NCBI GenBank assembly: GCA_039808325.1
Contig: JBDHSU010000053.1
Location: 1-24,799 of the forward strand
Reading direction: 5' to 3'
Source: JAFKKS01 sp039808325
GTDB lineage: Bacteria; Pseudomonadota; Alphaproteobacteria; Rhizobiales; Xanthobacteraceae
Length of the DNA: 24,799 nucleotides
Positions 1-8,468 of the stretch are shown here, in pieces. The notes beneath the pieces are model-generated. The model saw nothing but the letters and a program-made list of their open reading frames with translations, was not told where the DNA came from and did no database searches. A program made the position numbers and the translations under genes. Every line of letters starts with the position of its first letter. Position 1 is the first letter of the stretch.

Positions 1-183
1 GTGCAGGTCGTCGAGCCGACCGGCTCGGAGACGCAGGTCGTCGCCAAGATCGGCGGCGAGGACATCATCGCGGTGTTTCGCGAGCGCCATCAATTCAGGC
101 CGGGCGACAAGGTCCGCCTGCGGCCGGAGATCAAGCTGGTGCATCTCTTCGACGGCGAAGCCGGACAGCGGCTGAGCGCTTAA
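1..183 (+). CDS. Sugar ABC transporter ATP-binding protein, C-terminal end only (TOBE region)
   Basis: The reading frame is open from the first base to a TAA at 181-183, so this is the 3' end of a gene that begins outside the window; the GTG at position 1 is just an internal Val codon. The 60 residues look like the C-terminal TOBE/OB-fold segment of MalK/UgpC-type ATPases: a V-x-P-x-G-x-E-x-x-V opening, then FRERHQFRPGD-K-V-R-L, then the closing HLFD. The nucleotide-binding domain lies outside. Binding-protein and permease genes follow on the same strand, so it very probably powers that importer. The family match rests on a short stretch, but the context supports it strongly. Confidence 0.85.
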   Translation: MQVVEPTGSETQVVAKIGGEDIIAVFRERHQFRPGDKVRLRPEIKLVHLFDGEAGQRLSA

Positions 184-248
184 GAAACTGCACAAGCGGC
201 GCCAACAAGCCGCTCGCGATGCGCACGATTTCAACGGGAGGATGAGGG

Positions 249-1562
249 ATGACGAACTTTACACGCCGCGCCCTGGTGAAGGGTGCAACCGCCGCCGGCG
301 CCTTGACCGCGCTGAGCGGTCCCGCCCTGCTGGACTGGGCGAAAGCCTGGGCGCAGGAGGCGCCCTGGAAGCCGGAGAAGGATGCGAAGCTCTCGATGCT
401 GCGCTGGAAGTACTTCGTGCAGGCGGAAGACGACGCTTTCGTGAAGTTGTGCGAGGCCTTCACCAAAGCGACCGGCGTGAAGGTCGAGATTTCCCGCGAG
501 TCCTACGAGGACGTGCAGCCGAAAGCATCGGTCGCGGCCAATACCGGCACCGGGCCGGACCTGTTCTGGGGCCTCTATTCGCTGCCGCACCTGTTTCCGC
601 AGAAGTGCATGGATGTCAGCGACGTCGCCGAATATCTCGGCAAGAAATACGGCGGCTGGGTCGACAGCGCCGTCAAATACGGCCACAGCGGCAACAAGTG
701 GATCTGCATTCCGATCTGCTATTCCGGCGCGCTGCTGAACTATCGCATTGAAGCTTCGAAGAAGGCCGGCTTCTCGAAGTTTCCGGACACGAACGACGCT
801 TTCCTCGAATACGCGAAGGCGATGAAGAAGAACAACACGCCCGGCGGCTTCGCGCTGGGCCACGCCTCGGGCGACGGCAATAGCTGGGTGCATTGGTGCC
901 TGTGGTCGCACGGCGGCAATTCCGTCGACAAGGACGACAAGGTCATCATCAATTCGCCGGAGACGGCGAAGGCGCTCGAATACGGCAAGCAACTCTATGA
1001 GGCGATGATTCCGGGCACCGCCGCCTGGAACGACTCCTCCAACAACAAGGCGTTCCTCGCCAACGAAATTTATTGGACCAACAACGGTATCTCGATCTAC
1101 GTCGCGGCGCAGAACAGCGCCAAGCAGATCGCCGAGGACATGGACCACGCCTATTTCCCGGTCGGGCCGAGCGGCAAGCCGACCGAACTGCACCTGATGT
1201 ATCCGGTGCTGGCGATGACCTACACGAAGTATCCGCAAGCCTGTAAGGCGCTGATGGCGTTCATGCTGGAGGCTGACAATTTCAATCCATGGATCCAGTC
1301 GGCGAAGGGCTATCTCACGCATTGCCTCAACGCCTATGACGCGAATCCGGTGTGGACGGCTGATCCCAAGGCGACGCCGTTTCGCGATGTCGCCAAGCGC
1401 ACATTGACCGCGGGCGGGCTGGGCTCCGTCGGCGAGAAGGCGGCGACGGCGATCTCCGATTTCGTGATCGTCGACATGTTCGCCAACTACTGCACCGGCC
1501 GCGAGGACGTGAAGACCTCGATCGCCAACGCCGAACGGCAACTCAAGCGAATCTATCGCTGA
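249..1562 (+). CDS. Sugar-type ABC transporter substrate-binding protein, Tat-exported
   Basis: Periplasmic binding protein of the extracellular solute-binding family 1 (MalE/UgpB-like), 437 residues, a normal length. The N-terminus reads TRRALVKG followed by a hydrophobic stretch and A-W-A at 33-35. This is a twin-arginine (Tat) signal, so the protein is probably exported folded. The start is supported by a GGAGG-type ribosome site at 238-242. The body contains family-typical segments (GTGPDLFWG near 100, a trailing W-T-x-D-P-K region near 375). It lies between the ATPase tail and two permease genes. The substrate cannot be told from sequence; sugars, polyols or glycerol-3-phosphate-like compounds are usual for the family. 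Confidence 0.9.
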   Translation: MTNFTRRALVKGATAAGALTALSGPALLDWAKAWAQEAPWKPEKDAKLSMLRWKYFVQAEDDAFVKLCEAFTKATGVKVEISRESYEDVQPKASVAANTGTGPDLFWGLYSLPHLFPQKCMDVSDVAEYLGKKYGGWVDSAVKYGHSGNKWICIPICYSGALLNYRIEASKKAGFSKFPDTNDAFLEYAKAMKKNNTPGGFALGHASGDGNSWVHWCLWSHGGNSVDKDDKVIINSPETAKALEYGKQLYEAMIPGTAAWNDSSNNKAFLANEIYWTNNGISIYVAAQNSAKQIAEDMDHAYFPVGPSGKPTELHLMYPVLAMTYTKYPQACKALMAFMLEADNFNPWIQSAKGYLTHCLNAYDANPVWTADPKATPFRDVAKRTLTAGGLGSVGEKAATAISDFVIVDMFANYCTGREDVKTSIANAERQLKRIYR

Positions 1563-1571
1563 TCCGGAAAA

Positions 1572-1604
1572 TCCTGAGCGTCGCGTACGACGCGGCGCTC
1601 AGGA
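1572..1604 (+). promoter_or_regulatory. Intercistronic hairpin between binding-protein and permease genes
   Basis: TCCTGAGCG at 1572-1580 pairs exactly with CGCTCAGGA at 1596-1604. The stem continues inward through a T-G wobble and CGCG/CGCG to a five-base loop at 1586-1590, about 14 pairs in all. It begins 10 bases after the stop of the binding-protein gene. No T-run follows, so it is not a standard intrinsic terminator. In other ABC operons such hairpins protect the upstream message and reduce permease expression; applying that here is inference. Confidence 0.7.
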
Positions 1605-1686
1605 CCGATCGTTACCCCATGGCGAGGGTCCACCGGCGACGCCGCGAGCGGTGACGCCGGTCCGCAATGCAACACTAGGAAGGTGA

Positions 1687-2646
1687 ATGGCCGACATCGC
1701 GCTGAAAACGGGCACAGCTCGCGCCGCTCCGCCTGACGTGAGTACGTGGCAGCGGCTGCGCGCCAACAAGAATTGGCTCGGCCTCTGGTTCATGCTGCCG
1801 ACGGCGGCGTTCCTCATTCTGTTCCTGGCCTATCCGCTCGGGCTTGGCATTTGGCTGTCGTTCACCGACTCCCGTCTCGGGCGCGGCGGCGAGTTCGTCG
1901 GCCTCGAGAACTATATTTTTCTTTGGGACGATTCCATCTTCTGGCTCTCGGTCTTCAACACGATCCTGTACACGACGGTCGCGAGCGTCATCAAATTCGC
2001 CATCGGCCTCTATCTCGCGCTGCTGCTCAACGAGCACCTGCCGTTCAAGGCGATCATCCGCGCCGTGGTGCTCATCCCCTTCATCGTGCCGACGGTGCTC
2101 TCGGCCATCGCCTTCTGGTGGCTGTTCGACCCGCAATTCTCGATCATCTCCTGGTCGCTGCGGAAGATGGGGCTGATCACCGAGAACATCAATTTCCTCG
2201 GCGAGCCGTGGAACGCGCGCTGGTCGGTGATCTTCGCCAACATCTGGCGCGGCGTACCCTTCGTCGCGATCACCTTGCTCGCCGGCCTGCAGACGGTGTC
2301 GCCCTCGTTGTATGAGGCCGCGACGCTCGACGGCGCTTCCACCTGGCAGCGCTTCCGACATATCACCTATCCGCTGCTGACGCCGATCATCGCGGTGGTG
2401 ATGACGTTCTCGGTGCTGTTCACCTTCACCGACTTCCAGCTCATCTGGGTGATGACGCGCGGCGGCCCCGTCAATGCCACGCACTTGATGGCGACGTTCT
2501 CCTATCAGCGCGCGATCATGAGCGGCTATCTCGGGGAGGGCGCCGCCATCGCGACGGCGATGATCCCGTTCCTGCTCGGGGCCATTCTCGTCTCCTGGTT
2601 CGGCCTGCAACGGCGCAAGTGGCAACAGGGCGGCGACAATGACTGA
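1687..2646 (+). CDS. ABC transporter permease, MalF/UgpA-like
   Basis: Inner-membrane permease of 319 residues. After a short cytoplasmic N-terminus, a first membrane segment spans about 31-58 and several more follow. The cytoplasmic EAA loop that docks with the ATPase is clear at about 210-230 (YEAATLDGAS, then YPLLTP). This fits the first permease of carbohydrate-uptake ABC systems. ATG at 1687 follows an AGGAAGGTGA ribosome site. The gene overlaps the next permease by 8 bases, pointing to translational coupling. It probably forms a heterodimer with that protein, fed by the Tat-exported binding protein upstream. Confidence 0.93.
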   Translation: MADIALKTGTARAAPPDVSTWQRLRANKNWLGLWFMLPTAAFLILFLAYPLGLGIWLSFTDSRLGRGGEFVGLENYIFLWDDSIFWLSVFNTILYTTVASVIKFAIGLYLALLLNEHLPFKAIIRAVVLIPFIVPTVLSAIAFWWLFDPQFSIISWSLRKMGLITENINFLGEPWNARWSVIFANIWRGVPFVAITLLAGLQTVSPSLYEAATLDGASTWQRFRHITYPLLTPIIAVVMTFSVLFTFTDFQLIWVMTRGGPVNATHLMATFSYQRAIMSGYLGEGAAIATAMIPFLLGAILVSWFGLQRRKWQQGGDND

Positions 2647-3562
2647 CGCCCTCGCGCAGAAAGCGATCACTCCCCGCGCTGTGCTGACGGCGGAGGCGGC
2701 CGACCACAGCGAGGGCATGAGCTATCTGCAGAGCTTGCCGCGCCGGCTGGTGACGCTGTATCTGCCGCTGTCGCTCATCCTCTTCGTGCTGCTGTTCCCG
2801 TTTTATTGGATGGCGCTGACCTCCATCAAACCCGATGAGCAGCTCCTCGACCTCGACACCTACAGTCCGTTCTGGACATGGAACCCGACGCTCAAGCACA
2901 TCGCCAAGCTGCTGTTCGAGACGCAGTATCCGACGTGGCTGTGGAACACGATGTTCGTCGCGGTCTGCGCCACGGCGCTGTCGATCTTCGCCAGCGTGCT
3001 CGCGGCCTACGCGATCGTGCGCCTGCGCTTCCGCGGCGCGAGCTGGGCCGGCGGCTTGATCTTTCTCGCCTATCTCGTGCCGCCATCGATCCTGTTCATC
3101 CCGCTGTCGACGGTGGTCTACCAGTACGGCCTGTTCGACACGCCCTTCGCGCTGATCCTCACTTATCCGACGATCCTGATCCCGTTCTCGACGTGGCTCT
3201 TGATGGGGTACTTCAAGACCATCCCCTACGAGCTCGAGGAATGCGCGCTGATCGACGGCGCGAGCCGCTGGCAGATCCTGATGCGGATCGTGCTGCCGCT
3301 CGCCGTGCCGGGGCTGATCTCAGCCTTCATCTTCTGCTTCACGCTGTGCTGGAACGAGTTCATTTACGCGCTGACCTTCATTTCCTCGACGCAGTACAAG
3401 ACGGTGCCGGTCGCGATCGTGACCGCGCTGGTCGACGGCGACATCTATCGCTGGGGCTCGTTGATGGCCGGCGCGATGATCGGCTCGCTGCCGCTCGTCA
3501 TCCTCTATGCCTTCTTCGTCGAGCACTACGTTTCGGCGATGACCGGGGCGGTGAAGGAATAG
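2639..3562 (+). CDS. ABC transporter permease, MalG/UgpE-like
   Basis: Second inner-membrane permease of the same importer, 307 residues. A membrane segment lies at about 40-60 and is followed by the family-typical KPDEQ periplasmic stretch. The EAA loop is at about 200-220 (LEECALIDGAS, then IVLPLAVPG). The ATG at 2639 lies inside the end of the preceding permease gene, and the overlap supports this start. The gene ends at 3562, 28 bases from the convergent EamA gene, so it closes the operon on this side. Confidence 0.93.
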   Translation: MTDALAQKAITPRAVLTAEAADHSEGMSYLQSLPRRLVTLYLPLSLILFVLLFPFYWMALTSIKPDEQLLDLDTYSPFWTWNPTLKHIAKLLFETQYPTWLWNTMFVAVCATALSIFASVLAAYAIVRLRFRGASWAGGLIFLAYLVPPSILFIPLSTVVYQYGLFDTPFALILTYPTILIPFSTWLLMGYFKTIPYELEECALIDGASRWQILMRIVLPLAVPGLISAFIFCFTLCWNEFIYALTFISSTQYKTVPVAIVTALVDGDIYRWGSLMAGAMIGSLPLVILYAFFVEHYVSAMTGAVKE

Positions 3563-3590
3563 CGCGGGGACGACAGCCGCGTAACGCCGC

Positions 3591-4499
3591 TCACCCTCCG
3601 CTCTTCACCTTCTGCTCGCGGTAGAGCAGGTAAAGTCCCGAGGCGATGACGATCGCGGCGCCGGCGAGCGTCCAGCGGTTCGGCACGTCGCCGAAGAAAA
3701 CGTAGCCGAGCAGGATCATCCACATCAGTTGCGTGTAGATGAAGGGCGAGAGGATCGCGGCCGGCGCCAGGCGGTGCGCCGCGATCAGCAGGAAATGCCC
3801 GAGCGCGCCGAAGCCGCCGCACGCCACCATCATCAGGATGACGAACGGATCGGTCGGCGTCGTCCACACGAACGGCAGCGCGACGGTCGTCGCGATCATC
3901 CCGACGACGTTAGAGTAGAACAGCGTCGTCTCGGTGGAATCCGTGCGCGCGAGGACGCGGGTCGAGATGATGTAGAACGCGTACATGCAGGTGCCGATGA
4001 CGGTGAGGATCGCCGCCGGATGGATGCCGCCGGCGCCGGGGCGCATCACGACGATGACGCCGAGAAAGCCGAACGAGATCGCCGCCCAGCGGCGCGGGCC
4101 GATCCATTCGCCGAGCATCGGGCCGGCGAGCGCGGCGACCAGGAACGGCGTCGCGAACATGATCGAGACGGTCTGATCGAGTTGCAGGTAAAGCAGCGCG
4201 ATGACGTTGAGGACGGTCGAGACGAGGACGAGCGTCGAGCGCCCGACCTGCAGCCAGAAGCGGCTGCTGCGCATCAGCGACGGGCGCGTGAACGGATTCG
4301 AAATGAACATCGAGAAGATGAAGGCGAACGTGTAGCGCGCCCACACCACCTGGAGGACGTCCATGTGGTGGTTGAGGAACTTCGCCGTCGAATCGATCAA
4401 AGCGAAACCGGCCACGGCGCCGCACATCAGCGCGATGCCTTTCAGGCGCTGCCGGCGCTCCTGCGCGGCGGCCGAGAAAGAGGGCTCGTCGGCTTTCAT
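3591..4499 (-). CDS. EamA/DMT-superfamily membrane transporter
   Basis: A 302-residue integral membrane protein with about ten hydrophobic segments arranged as two repeats, typical of the drug/metabolite transporter (EamA, RhaT-like) family. Features include an early segment with a DSTAKF motif (about 36-41), a V-W-A-R-Y-T-F stretch near 53, and a basic C-terminus (YREQKVKSGG). Members export amino acids, nucleosides or other small metabolites; the substrate here is unknown. It stands alone on the minus strand, convergent with the ABC permease gene. No strong ribosome site precedes the ATG at 4499, and a later Met at residue 25 is possible. Confidence 0.88.
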   Translation of the reverse strand: MKADEPSFSAAAQERRQRLKGIALMCGAVAGFALIDSTAKFLNHHMDVLQVVWARYTFAFIFSMFISNPFTRPSLMRSSRFWLQVGRSTLVLVSTVLNVIALLYLQLDQTVSIMFATPFLVAALAGPMLGEWIGPRRWAAISFGFLGVIVVMRPGAGGIHPAAILTVIGTCMYAFYIISTRVLARTDSTETTLFYSNVVGMIATTVALPFVWTTPTDPFVILMMVACGGFGALGHFLLIAAHRLAPAAILSPFIYTQLMWMILLGYVFFGDVPNRWTLAGAAIVIASGLYLLYREQKVKSGG

Positions 4500-4520
4500 G
4501 AGCGAAGGCTATCCATGCCC

Positions 4521-4621
4521 GTCATTCCGGATCGTCGCATGGCGGCAAATCCGGAACCCGGAGGTCGCGGCGGGCGCTATGGATTCCGGGCTCGCGGACT
4601 GCGTCCGCGTCCCGGAATGAC
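4521..4621. repeat. Intergenic palindromic repeat (REP-like), GTCATTCCGG type
   Basis: GTCATTCCGG at 4521-4530 is the exact reverse complement of CCGGAATGAC at 4612-4621. Between them lie GC-rich inner matches such as AATCCGGAACCCG and GGATTCCGGGCTC. The element fills the gap between two minus-strand genes. Repeats with these termini are common in intergenic DNA of Bradyrhizobium-like alphaproteobacteria. It is noncoding, and the transcript could fold into a hairpin that acts as a terminator or stabiliser. Confidence 0.8.
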
Positions 4622-4627
4622 AGCGCA

Positions 4628-5383
4628 TCAATATGTCGCCCGCCCGCCGGAGATGTCGAACACCGCGCCGGTGGTGAAGGAGCAATCCTGCGAGGCGCAG
4701 AATGCGATCAGTGCCGCGACCTCCTGCACGGTGACGAAGCGGCCGCGCGGAATCTTCGAAAGCATGAAGTCGATATGCGACTGCGTCATCTGGTCGAAAA
4801 TGGCGGTTTTCGCCGCGGCGGGGGTGACGCAGTTCACCGCGATGTCATACGTCGCGAGTTCCTTGCCGAGGGATTTCGTCAGTGCGATGACGGCCGCCTT
4901 GGAGGCGGAATAGGCTGGCGCGTTCGGGTTGCCTTCCTTGCCGGCGATGGAGGCGACGTTGACGATGCGCCCGTAATTCTGCGCGATCATGCCTGGCACC
5001 ACCGTGCGGCAGCAGAAGAACTGGGTATCGAGGTTGACCGACATCACCTGCGCCCAGGCCTTGGGGTCGTATTCCCACGTCTTGACGTTGGGCCCGGCGA
5101 TGCCGGCGTTGTTGACGAGAATGTCCACCCGCTTGAGCGCCGTCACCGTGTCCGCATAGGCGCGCTCGACCTCCGCGAGTTTCGTCAGGTCGACCGCGAA
5201 GGCCTGCACGCCGCCGCGCTCCTTGAGCTCGCCGACGGTCTTGTCGGCCAGCGCCTTGTCATGATCCCAGATCGCGACCCTCGCCCCGGAATCGAGAAAG
5301 CGCTCGACCACGGCGCGGCCGATGCCTTGGGCGCCCCCTGTCACCACCGCCACGCGTCCGTCGAGGGAAATCCTGTTCGTCAT
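4628..5383 (-). CDS. SDR-family NAD(P)-dependent oxidoreductase (FabG-like)
   Basis: Classical short-chain dehydrogenase/reductase, 251 residues. The Rossmann glycine motif TGGAQGIG is at 15-22, NNAG at 91-94, Asn117, catalytic Ser145, and Y-x-x-x-K at Tyr158/Lys162. Asp40 at the end of the second strand suggests a preference for NAD(H). It resembles 3-oxoacyl-ACP reductase and many sugar or hydroxy-acid dehydrogenases, so the substrate is open. It is transcribed divergently from the NIPSNAP-chrA pair across a 197-base gap. The ribosome site before the ATG at 5383 is weak. The C-terminus (DISGGRATY) is normal for the family. Confidence 0.93.
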   Translation of the reverse strand: MTNRISLDGRVAVVTGGAQGIGRAVVERFLDSGARVAIWDHDKALADKTVGELKERGGVQAFAVDLTKLAEVERAYADTVTALKRVDILVNNAGIAGPNVKTWEYDPKAWAQVMSVNLDTQFFCCRTVVPGMIAQNYGRIVNVASIAGKEGNPNAPAYSASKAAVIALTKSLGKELATYDIAVNCVTPAAAKTAIFDQMTQSHIDFMLSKIPRGRFVTVQEVAALIAFCASQDCSFTTGAVFDISGGRATY

Positions 5384-5431
5384 TGCCGAGCCCCGTGATT
5401 TTCGATCGTCTCATGCAACCTAGCGAATGGC

Positions 5432-5444
5432 CGTCACGGTGACG
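5432..5444. promoter_or_regulatory. Perfect short palindrome in a divergent promoter region (candidate operator)
   Basis: CGTCAC-G-GTGACG is a perfect 6+1+6 inverted repeat in the gap between the divergent SDR and NIPSNAP genes, a position that fits an operator. No regulator gene is adjacent, and short GC-rich palindromes arise by chance, so this is tentative. Confidence 0.25.
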
Positions 5445-5580
5445 AGCCTTTCCGGGGAATAGGTGGGCGACAAGGTCGGCATTTGCGGCCGTTCTCGCGT
5501 GCCGCCGGCTGTGTTAGCGTCGAGGCGATATCGCTTTCGGGCGCTTTTCCTTTTCGTCATCTCCTTTCATCGCGGGCCTA

Positions 5581-6192
5581 ATGATCATGTTCTACGAAGT
5601 GACGATCCATACTGTTCGCCCCGGCGCCGTGCCGCAGGCGCTCGCGGCCTTGCAGGGGAGCCTCGCGGCCGGCGGCGGAAAGCTGCTGGCGTGCTGGTCC
5701 TCGGAGATCGGCGCGCTCAACCGCATCCTGGTTATTCGCGAGGCCGATCCCGCCGGCGAATCGTCACGCCGCGAGGCGCTGGCCCGCGAGAACGACCCGT
5801 ATGGCATCAGCGCATTCGCGGTCTCGACGGCATGCGACATCTTCGCGTCGTTTCCCTTCCTCCCGCCGATCAAGACCGGCGAGATGGGGCCGTTCTTCGA
5901 GGTGCGAACTTACGAGCTGCGGCCCGCCGGCTTGCCGTGGACCGTCGAGGCGTGGGGCCGCATGCTTCCGGGCCGGACGGCGCGCTCGCCGATCCTCACC
6001 GCGATGTATTCGACGACGGGGACCGTCACGCGCCTGATGCACATCTGGCCCTACAAGACGCTCGACCAGCGCGGCCAGATTCGCGCCGCGGCCGTCGCCG
6101 ACAAGCTGTGGCCGCCGCCGGGCGGGACGGAGCATTTCGCGTCGATGCAGTCCGAAATCTACGTTCCGGCGCCGTTCTCGCCGATCAAGTGA
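5581..6192 (+). CDS. NIPSNAP-family protein
   Basis: A 203-residue soluble protein with the NIPSNAP (dimeric alpha/beta barrel) signature. One half starts with FYEVTIHTVRPG near residue 4. A second, better match begins with FEVRTYELRPAG near 105 and continues into a H-I-W-P-Y-K-T-L-D-Q-R segment. Two ferredoxin-like repeats are usual for the family. No catalytic residues are known, and the bacterial function is unclear. The gene stops four bases before chrA, so the two are very probably co-transcribed. Start choice is uncertain between ATG 5581 and ATG 5587; neither has a strong ribosome site. Confidence 0.85.
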   Translation: MIMFYEVTIHTVRPGAVPQALAALQGSLAAGGGKLLACWSSEIGALNRILVIREADPAGESSRREALARENDPYGISAFAVSTACDIFASFPFLPPIKTGEMGPFFEVRTYELRPAGLPWTVEAWGRMLPGRTARSPILTAMYSTTGTVTRLMHIWPYKTLDQRGQIRAAAVADKLWPPPGGTEHFASMQSEIYVPAPFSPIK

Positions 6193-6196
6193 CGCC

Positions 6197-7594
6197 ATGA
6201 AAACGGCCTCGGCCATGGGAAGCACGCCGGGCCCGCCCGCGCATAGCGTCACCTGGGGCGAAGTCGCGCGTGTCTGGTCGCGCGTTGCGCTTTTGAGCTT
6301 CGGCGGCCCGGCTGGGCAGATCGCCGTCATGCACCGCATTCTGGTCGAGGAGAAACGCTGGATCTCCGAAAGCCGGTTCCTGCATGCACTCAACTACTGC
6401 ATGTTGTTGCCCGGACCGGAGGCGACGCAGCTTGCGACCTATGTCGGATGGCTGATGCACCGCACCGCGGGCGGCTTGCTCGCCGGCGTCCTTTTCATTC
6501 TTCCGGGCATCGTCGCCCTGATGGCGCTGAGCGCGATCTATGCGCTTTTCGGCAAGGTCGGCATCGTCGCGTCGCTGTTCTTCGGGCTCAAGGCGGCGGT
6601 GCTCGCGATCGTGCTCGAGGCGGTGGTGCGCATCGGCAAGAAGGCGTTGCGCGGCCCCGCGATGGTCTCGCTTGCCGCCGCCGCCTTCGTCGCGATCTTC
6701 TTCTTCAAGGTGTCCTTTCCTGTCATCGTCCTCGCCGCCGCCTTGATCGGATTCATCGGCGGCCGGTCGGGCTCGCCGATCTTCCAAACCGATGGTGAGC
6801 GCGGGGACAATGGCGCAAACGGCGAGGGCGATACCTTGCTCGGCGAAACGGCGCCCGCGCATACGCGCTCGAGCGCCGCTCACGCGCTGCGCGTCGCGGC
6901 AATCTGGCTTACATTGTGGCTGGCGCCGGTCGTGGCCTTGCTGATCTTGCGTGGGCAGGGCGACGTCTTCAGCCAGATCGCCGTCTTCTTCAGCAAGATG
7001 GCGGTCGTCACCTTCGGTGGCGCCTATGCGGCGCTCGCCTATGTCGCGCAGCAGGCAGTGGAACATTATCACTGGCTTCAACCCGGCGAGATGCTCGACG
7101 GCCTCGGTATGGCGGAGACGACGCCCGGGCCGCTGATCATGGTGCTGCAGTTCGTGGGCTTCATGGCGAGCTTCCGCGATCCTGGAAGTCTGCCGCCGCT
7201 GGCCGCCGGCATTCTCGGCGGGTTGCTGGCGACCTGGGTGACGTTCGTGCCGTGCTTTCTTTGGATTTTTCTCGGCGCGCCGTTCATCGAACGCCTGCGC
7301 GGCAACATAGCCTTGAGCGCGGCGCTCTCCGCGATCACCGCGGCCGTCGTCGGCGTGATCCTCAATCTCGCGATCTGGTTCGCACTGCATACGCTGTTTG
7401 CGGCGCTTTGGCCCGTGCGTGCCTTCGGCCTTGCCTTCGATGCGCCGGTGCTCTCGAGCGTGAACGGATGGGCTCTCGTGCTGTCGCTCGCGGCGGCGCT
7501 CGCGATCTTCTGCTATAAGGTGGGAATGATCCCAGTGCTCGTCGCCTGCTCGGCGGCGGGCGTGCTGCTGTTCGTTGCGGGCGCGATTGGGTGA
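6197..7594 (+). CDS. chrA: Chromate transporter ChrA (long, two-domain form)
   Basis: Inner-membrane protein of 465 residues made of two homologous halves, as in long-chain CHR-family transporters. The first half holds FGGPAGQIAVMH (about 35-46) and LLPGPEATQLATYVG (70-84). The second half repeats these as TFGGAYAALAYV (about 272-283) and TTPGPLIM (308-315). The halves are joined by a polar linker at about 192-230. Characterised family members export chromate with proton exchange; some homologues may carry other anions. The start four bases after the NIPSNAP stop indicates an operon; ATG at residue 7 (6215) is an alternative start. No chrB regulator is nearby. Confidence 0.92.
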   Translation: MKTASAMGSTPGPPAHSVTWGEVARVWSRVALLSFGGPAGQIAVMHRILVEEKRWISESRFLHALNYCMLLPGPEATQLATYVGWLMHRTAGGLLAGVLFILPGIVALMALSAIYALFGKVGIVASLFFGLKAAVLAIVLEAVVRIGKKALRGPAMVSLAAAAFVAIFFFKVSFPVIVLAAALIGFIGGRSGSPIFQTDGERGDNGANGEGDTLLGETAPAHTRSSAAHALRVAAIWLTLWLAPVVALLILRGQGDVFSQIAVFFSKMAVVTFGGAYAALAYVAQQAVEHYHWLQPGEMLDGLGMAETTPGPLIMVLQFVGFMASFRDPGSLPPLAAGILGGLLATWVTFVPCFLWIFLGAPFIERLRGNIALSAALSAITAAVVGVILNLAIWFALHTLFAALWPVRAFGLAFDAPVLSSVNGWALVLSLAAALAIFCYKVGMIPVLVACSAAGVLLFVAGAIG

Positions 7595-7661
7595 GGATCG
7601 ATTTTTGCTCCGCTCATTCGCCGCGGAAACGGTCGCATCGACATAATCCGCGAACGCGCCT

Positions 7662-8468
7662 TCATCCCTCCCGCGTGAGCGCGCTTTCGTGCCAGCGGCG
7701 CAGGATCAGGTGGCTGACGAGGGACAGCGTGAAAAAGATCACGATGCCGGCGGCCGACAGCAACAGCAGCGCCGCGAACATGCGTGGAATGTTGAGCCGG
7801 TAGCTCGACTCGGCGATGCGGTAGGCGAGGCCGGAGCCGGCGCCGGCGGAACCTGCCGAAATCTCGGCGACGACGGCGCCGATCAAGGCGAGGCCGCCGG
7901 CGATCTTCAACCCGCCGAGGATGTAGGGCAGCGCGGCCGGCAGTTCGAGGCGGCGCAGGACCTGCCAGCGCGAGGCGCGGTAGAGCCGGAAGAGATCGCG
8001 CAGGTTGCGGTCGACGGAGTTGAGGCCGAGCGTCGTATTCGCGAGCACGGGGAAGAAAGCGACGATCCAGGCGCAGGCGAGCACGGCCGCGTGCTGCGGC
8101 AGATAGATCAGCAAGAGCGGCGCCACGGCGACGATCGGCGTGACTTGCAGGATGACGGCGTAAGGATAGAGGGAATATTCCAGCAGGCGCGACTGGTGAA
8201 ACAGCACGGCGAGGAGGACGCCGCCGAAGAAGGCGAGCGCCAGGCCCTCGAAGGTCGTGATCAGCGTGACGACAAGTGACTCGGAAAGAAGCGTCCAGTC
8301 AGCCAGCAATGTGCGCCACACCTGCAGCGGGCCGGGGAGGATGTAGGGCGGAATTTTCTGGATGACGACGACCGCTTCCCAGGCGACGAGGCCGAGCGCG
8401 AGGATCGCGACCGGCAGCAGCATGCGCAGGATACGCCAGCCGTTCGTCTCGCCCGCCGCCGCGCGCAT
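7662..8468 (-). CDS. ABC transporter permease (NitT/TauT/ThiX-like)
   Basis: Inner-membrane permease of 268 residues with about six membrane segments and the typical cytoplasmic loop near 155-190 (LFRLYRASRWQVLRRLELP). The frame stays open upstream to 8702, but those 78 codons overlap the ATPase gene and look like antisense-style Arg/His-rich shadow sequence. The ATG at 8468 overlaps the ATPase stop by one base (TGATG), a standard coupled start. It would pair with the ATPase and the NMT1-type binding protein upstream. The family carries nitrate, sulfonates and pyrimidine precursors; the substrate is not decided by this sequence. Confidence 0.9.
   Translation of the reverse strand: MRAAAGETNGWRILRMLLPVAILALGLVAWEAVVVIQKIPPYILPGPLQVWRTLLADWTLLSESLVVTLITTFEGLALAFFGGVLLAVLFHQSRLLEYSLYPYAVILQVTPIVAVAPLLLIYLPQHAAVLACAWIVAFFPVLANTTLGLNSVDRNLRDLFRLYRASRWQVLRRLELPAALPYILGGLKIAGGLALIGAVVAEISAGSAGAGSGLAYRIAESSYRLNIPRMFAALLLLSAAGIVIFFTLSLVSHLILRRWHESALTREG

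Noticed and set aside
231..1541. Long minus-strand open frame opposite the binding-protein gene
   Set aside because: Composition (Arg, Gly, Val, His rich) is that of a GC-skewed antisense shadow; the plus strand encodes a complete Tat-exported binding protein.
3729..4913. Plus-strand open frame of 394 codons across the EamA and SDR genes
   Set aside because: Extremely Arg/Asp/Glu-rich, crosses a palindromic repeat and opposes two well-recognised genes.
6185..7390. Minus-strand open frame of 401 codons opposite chrA
   Set aside because: Shadow composition with no domain; the plus strand shows both ChrA halves.
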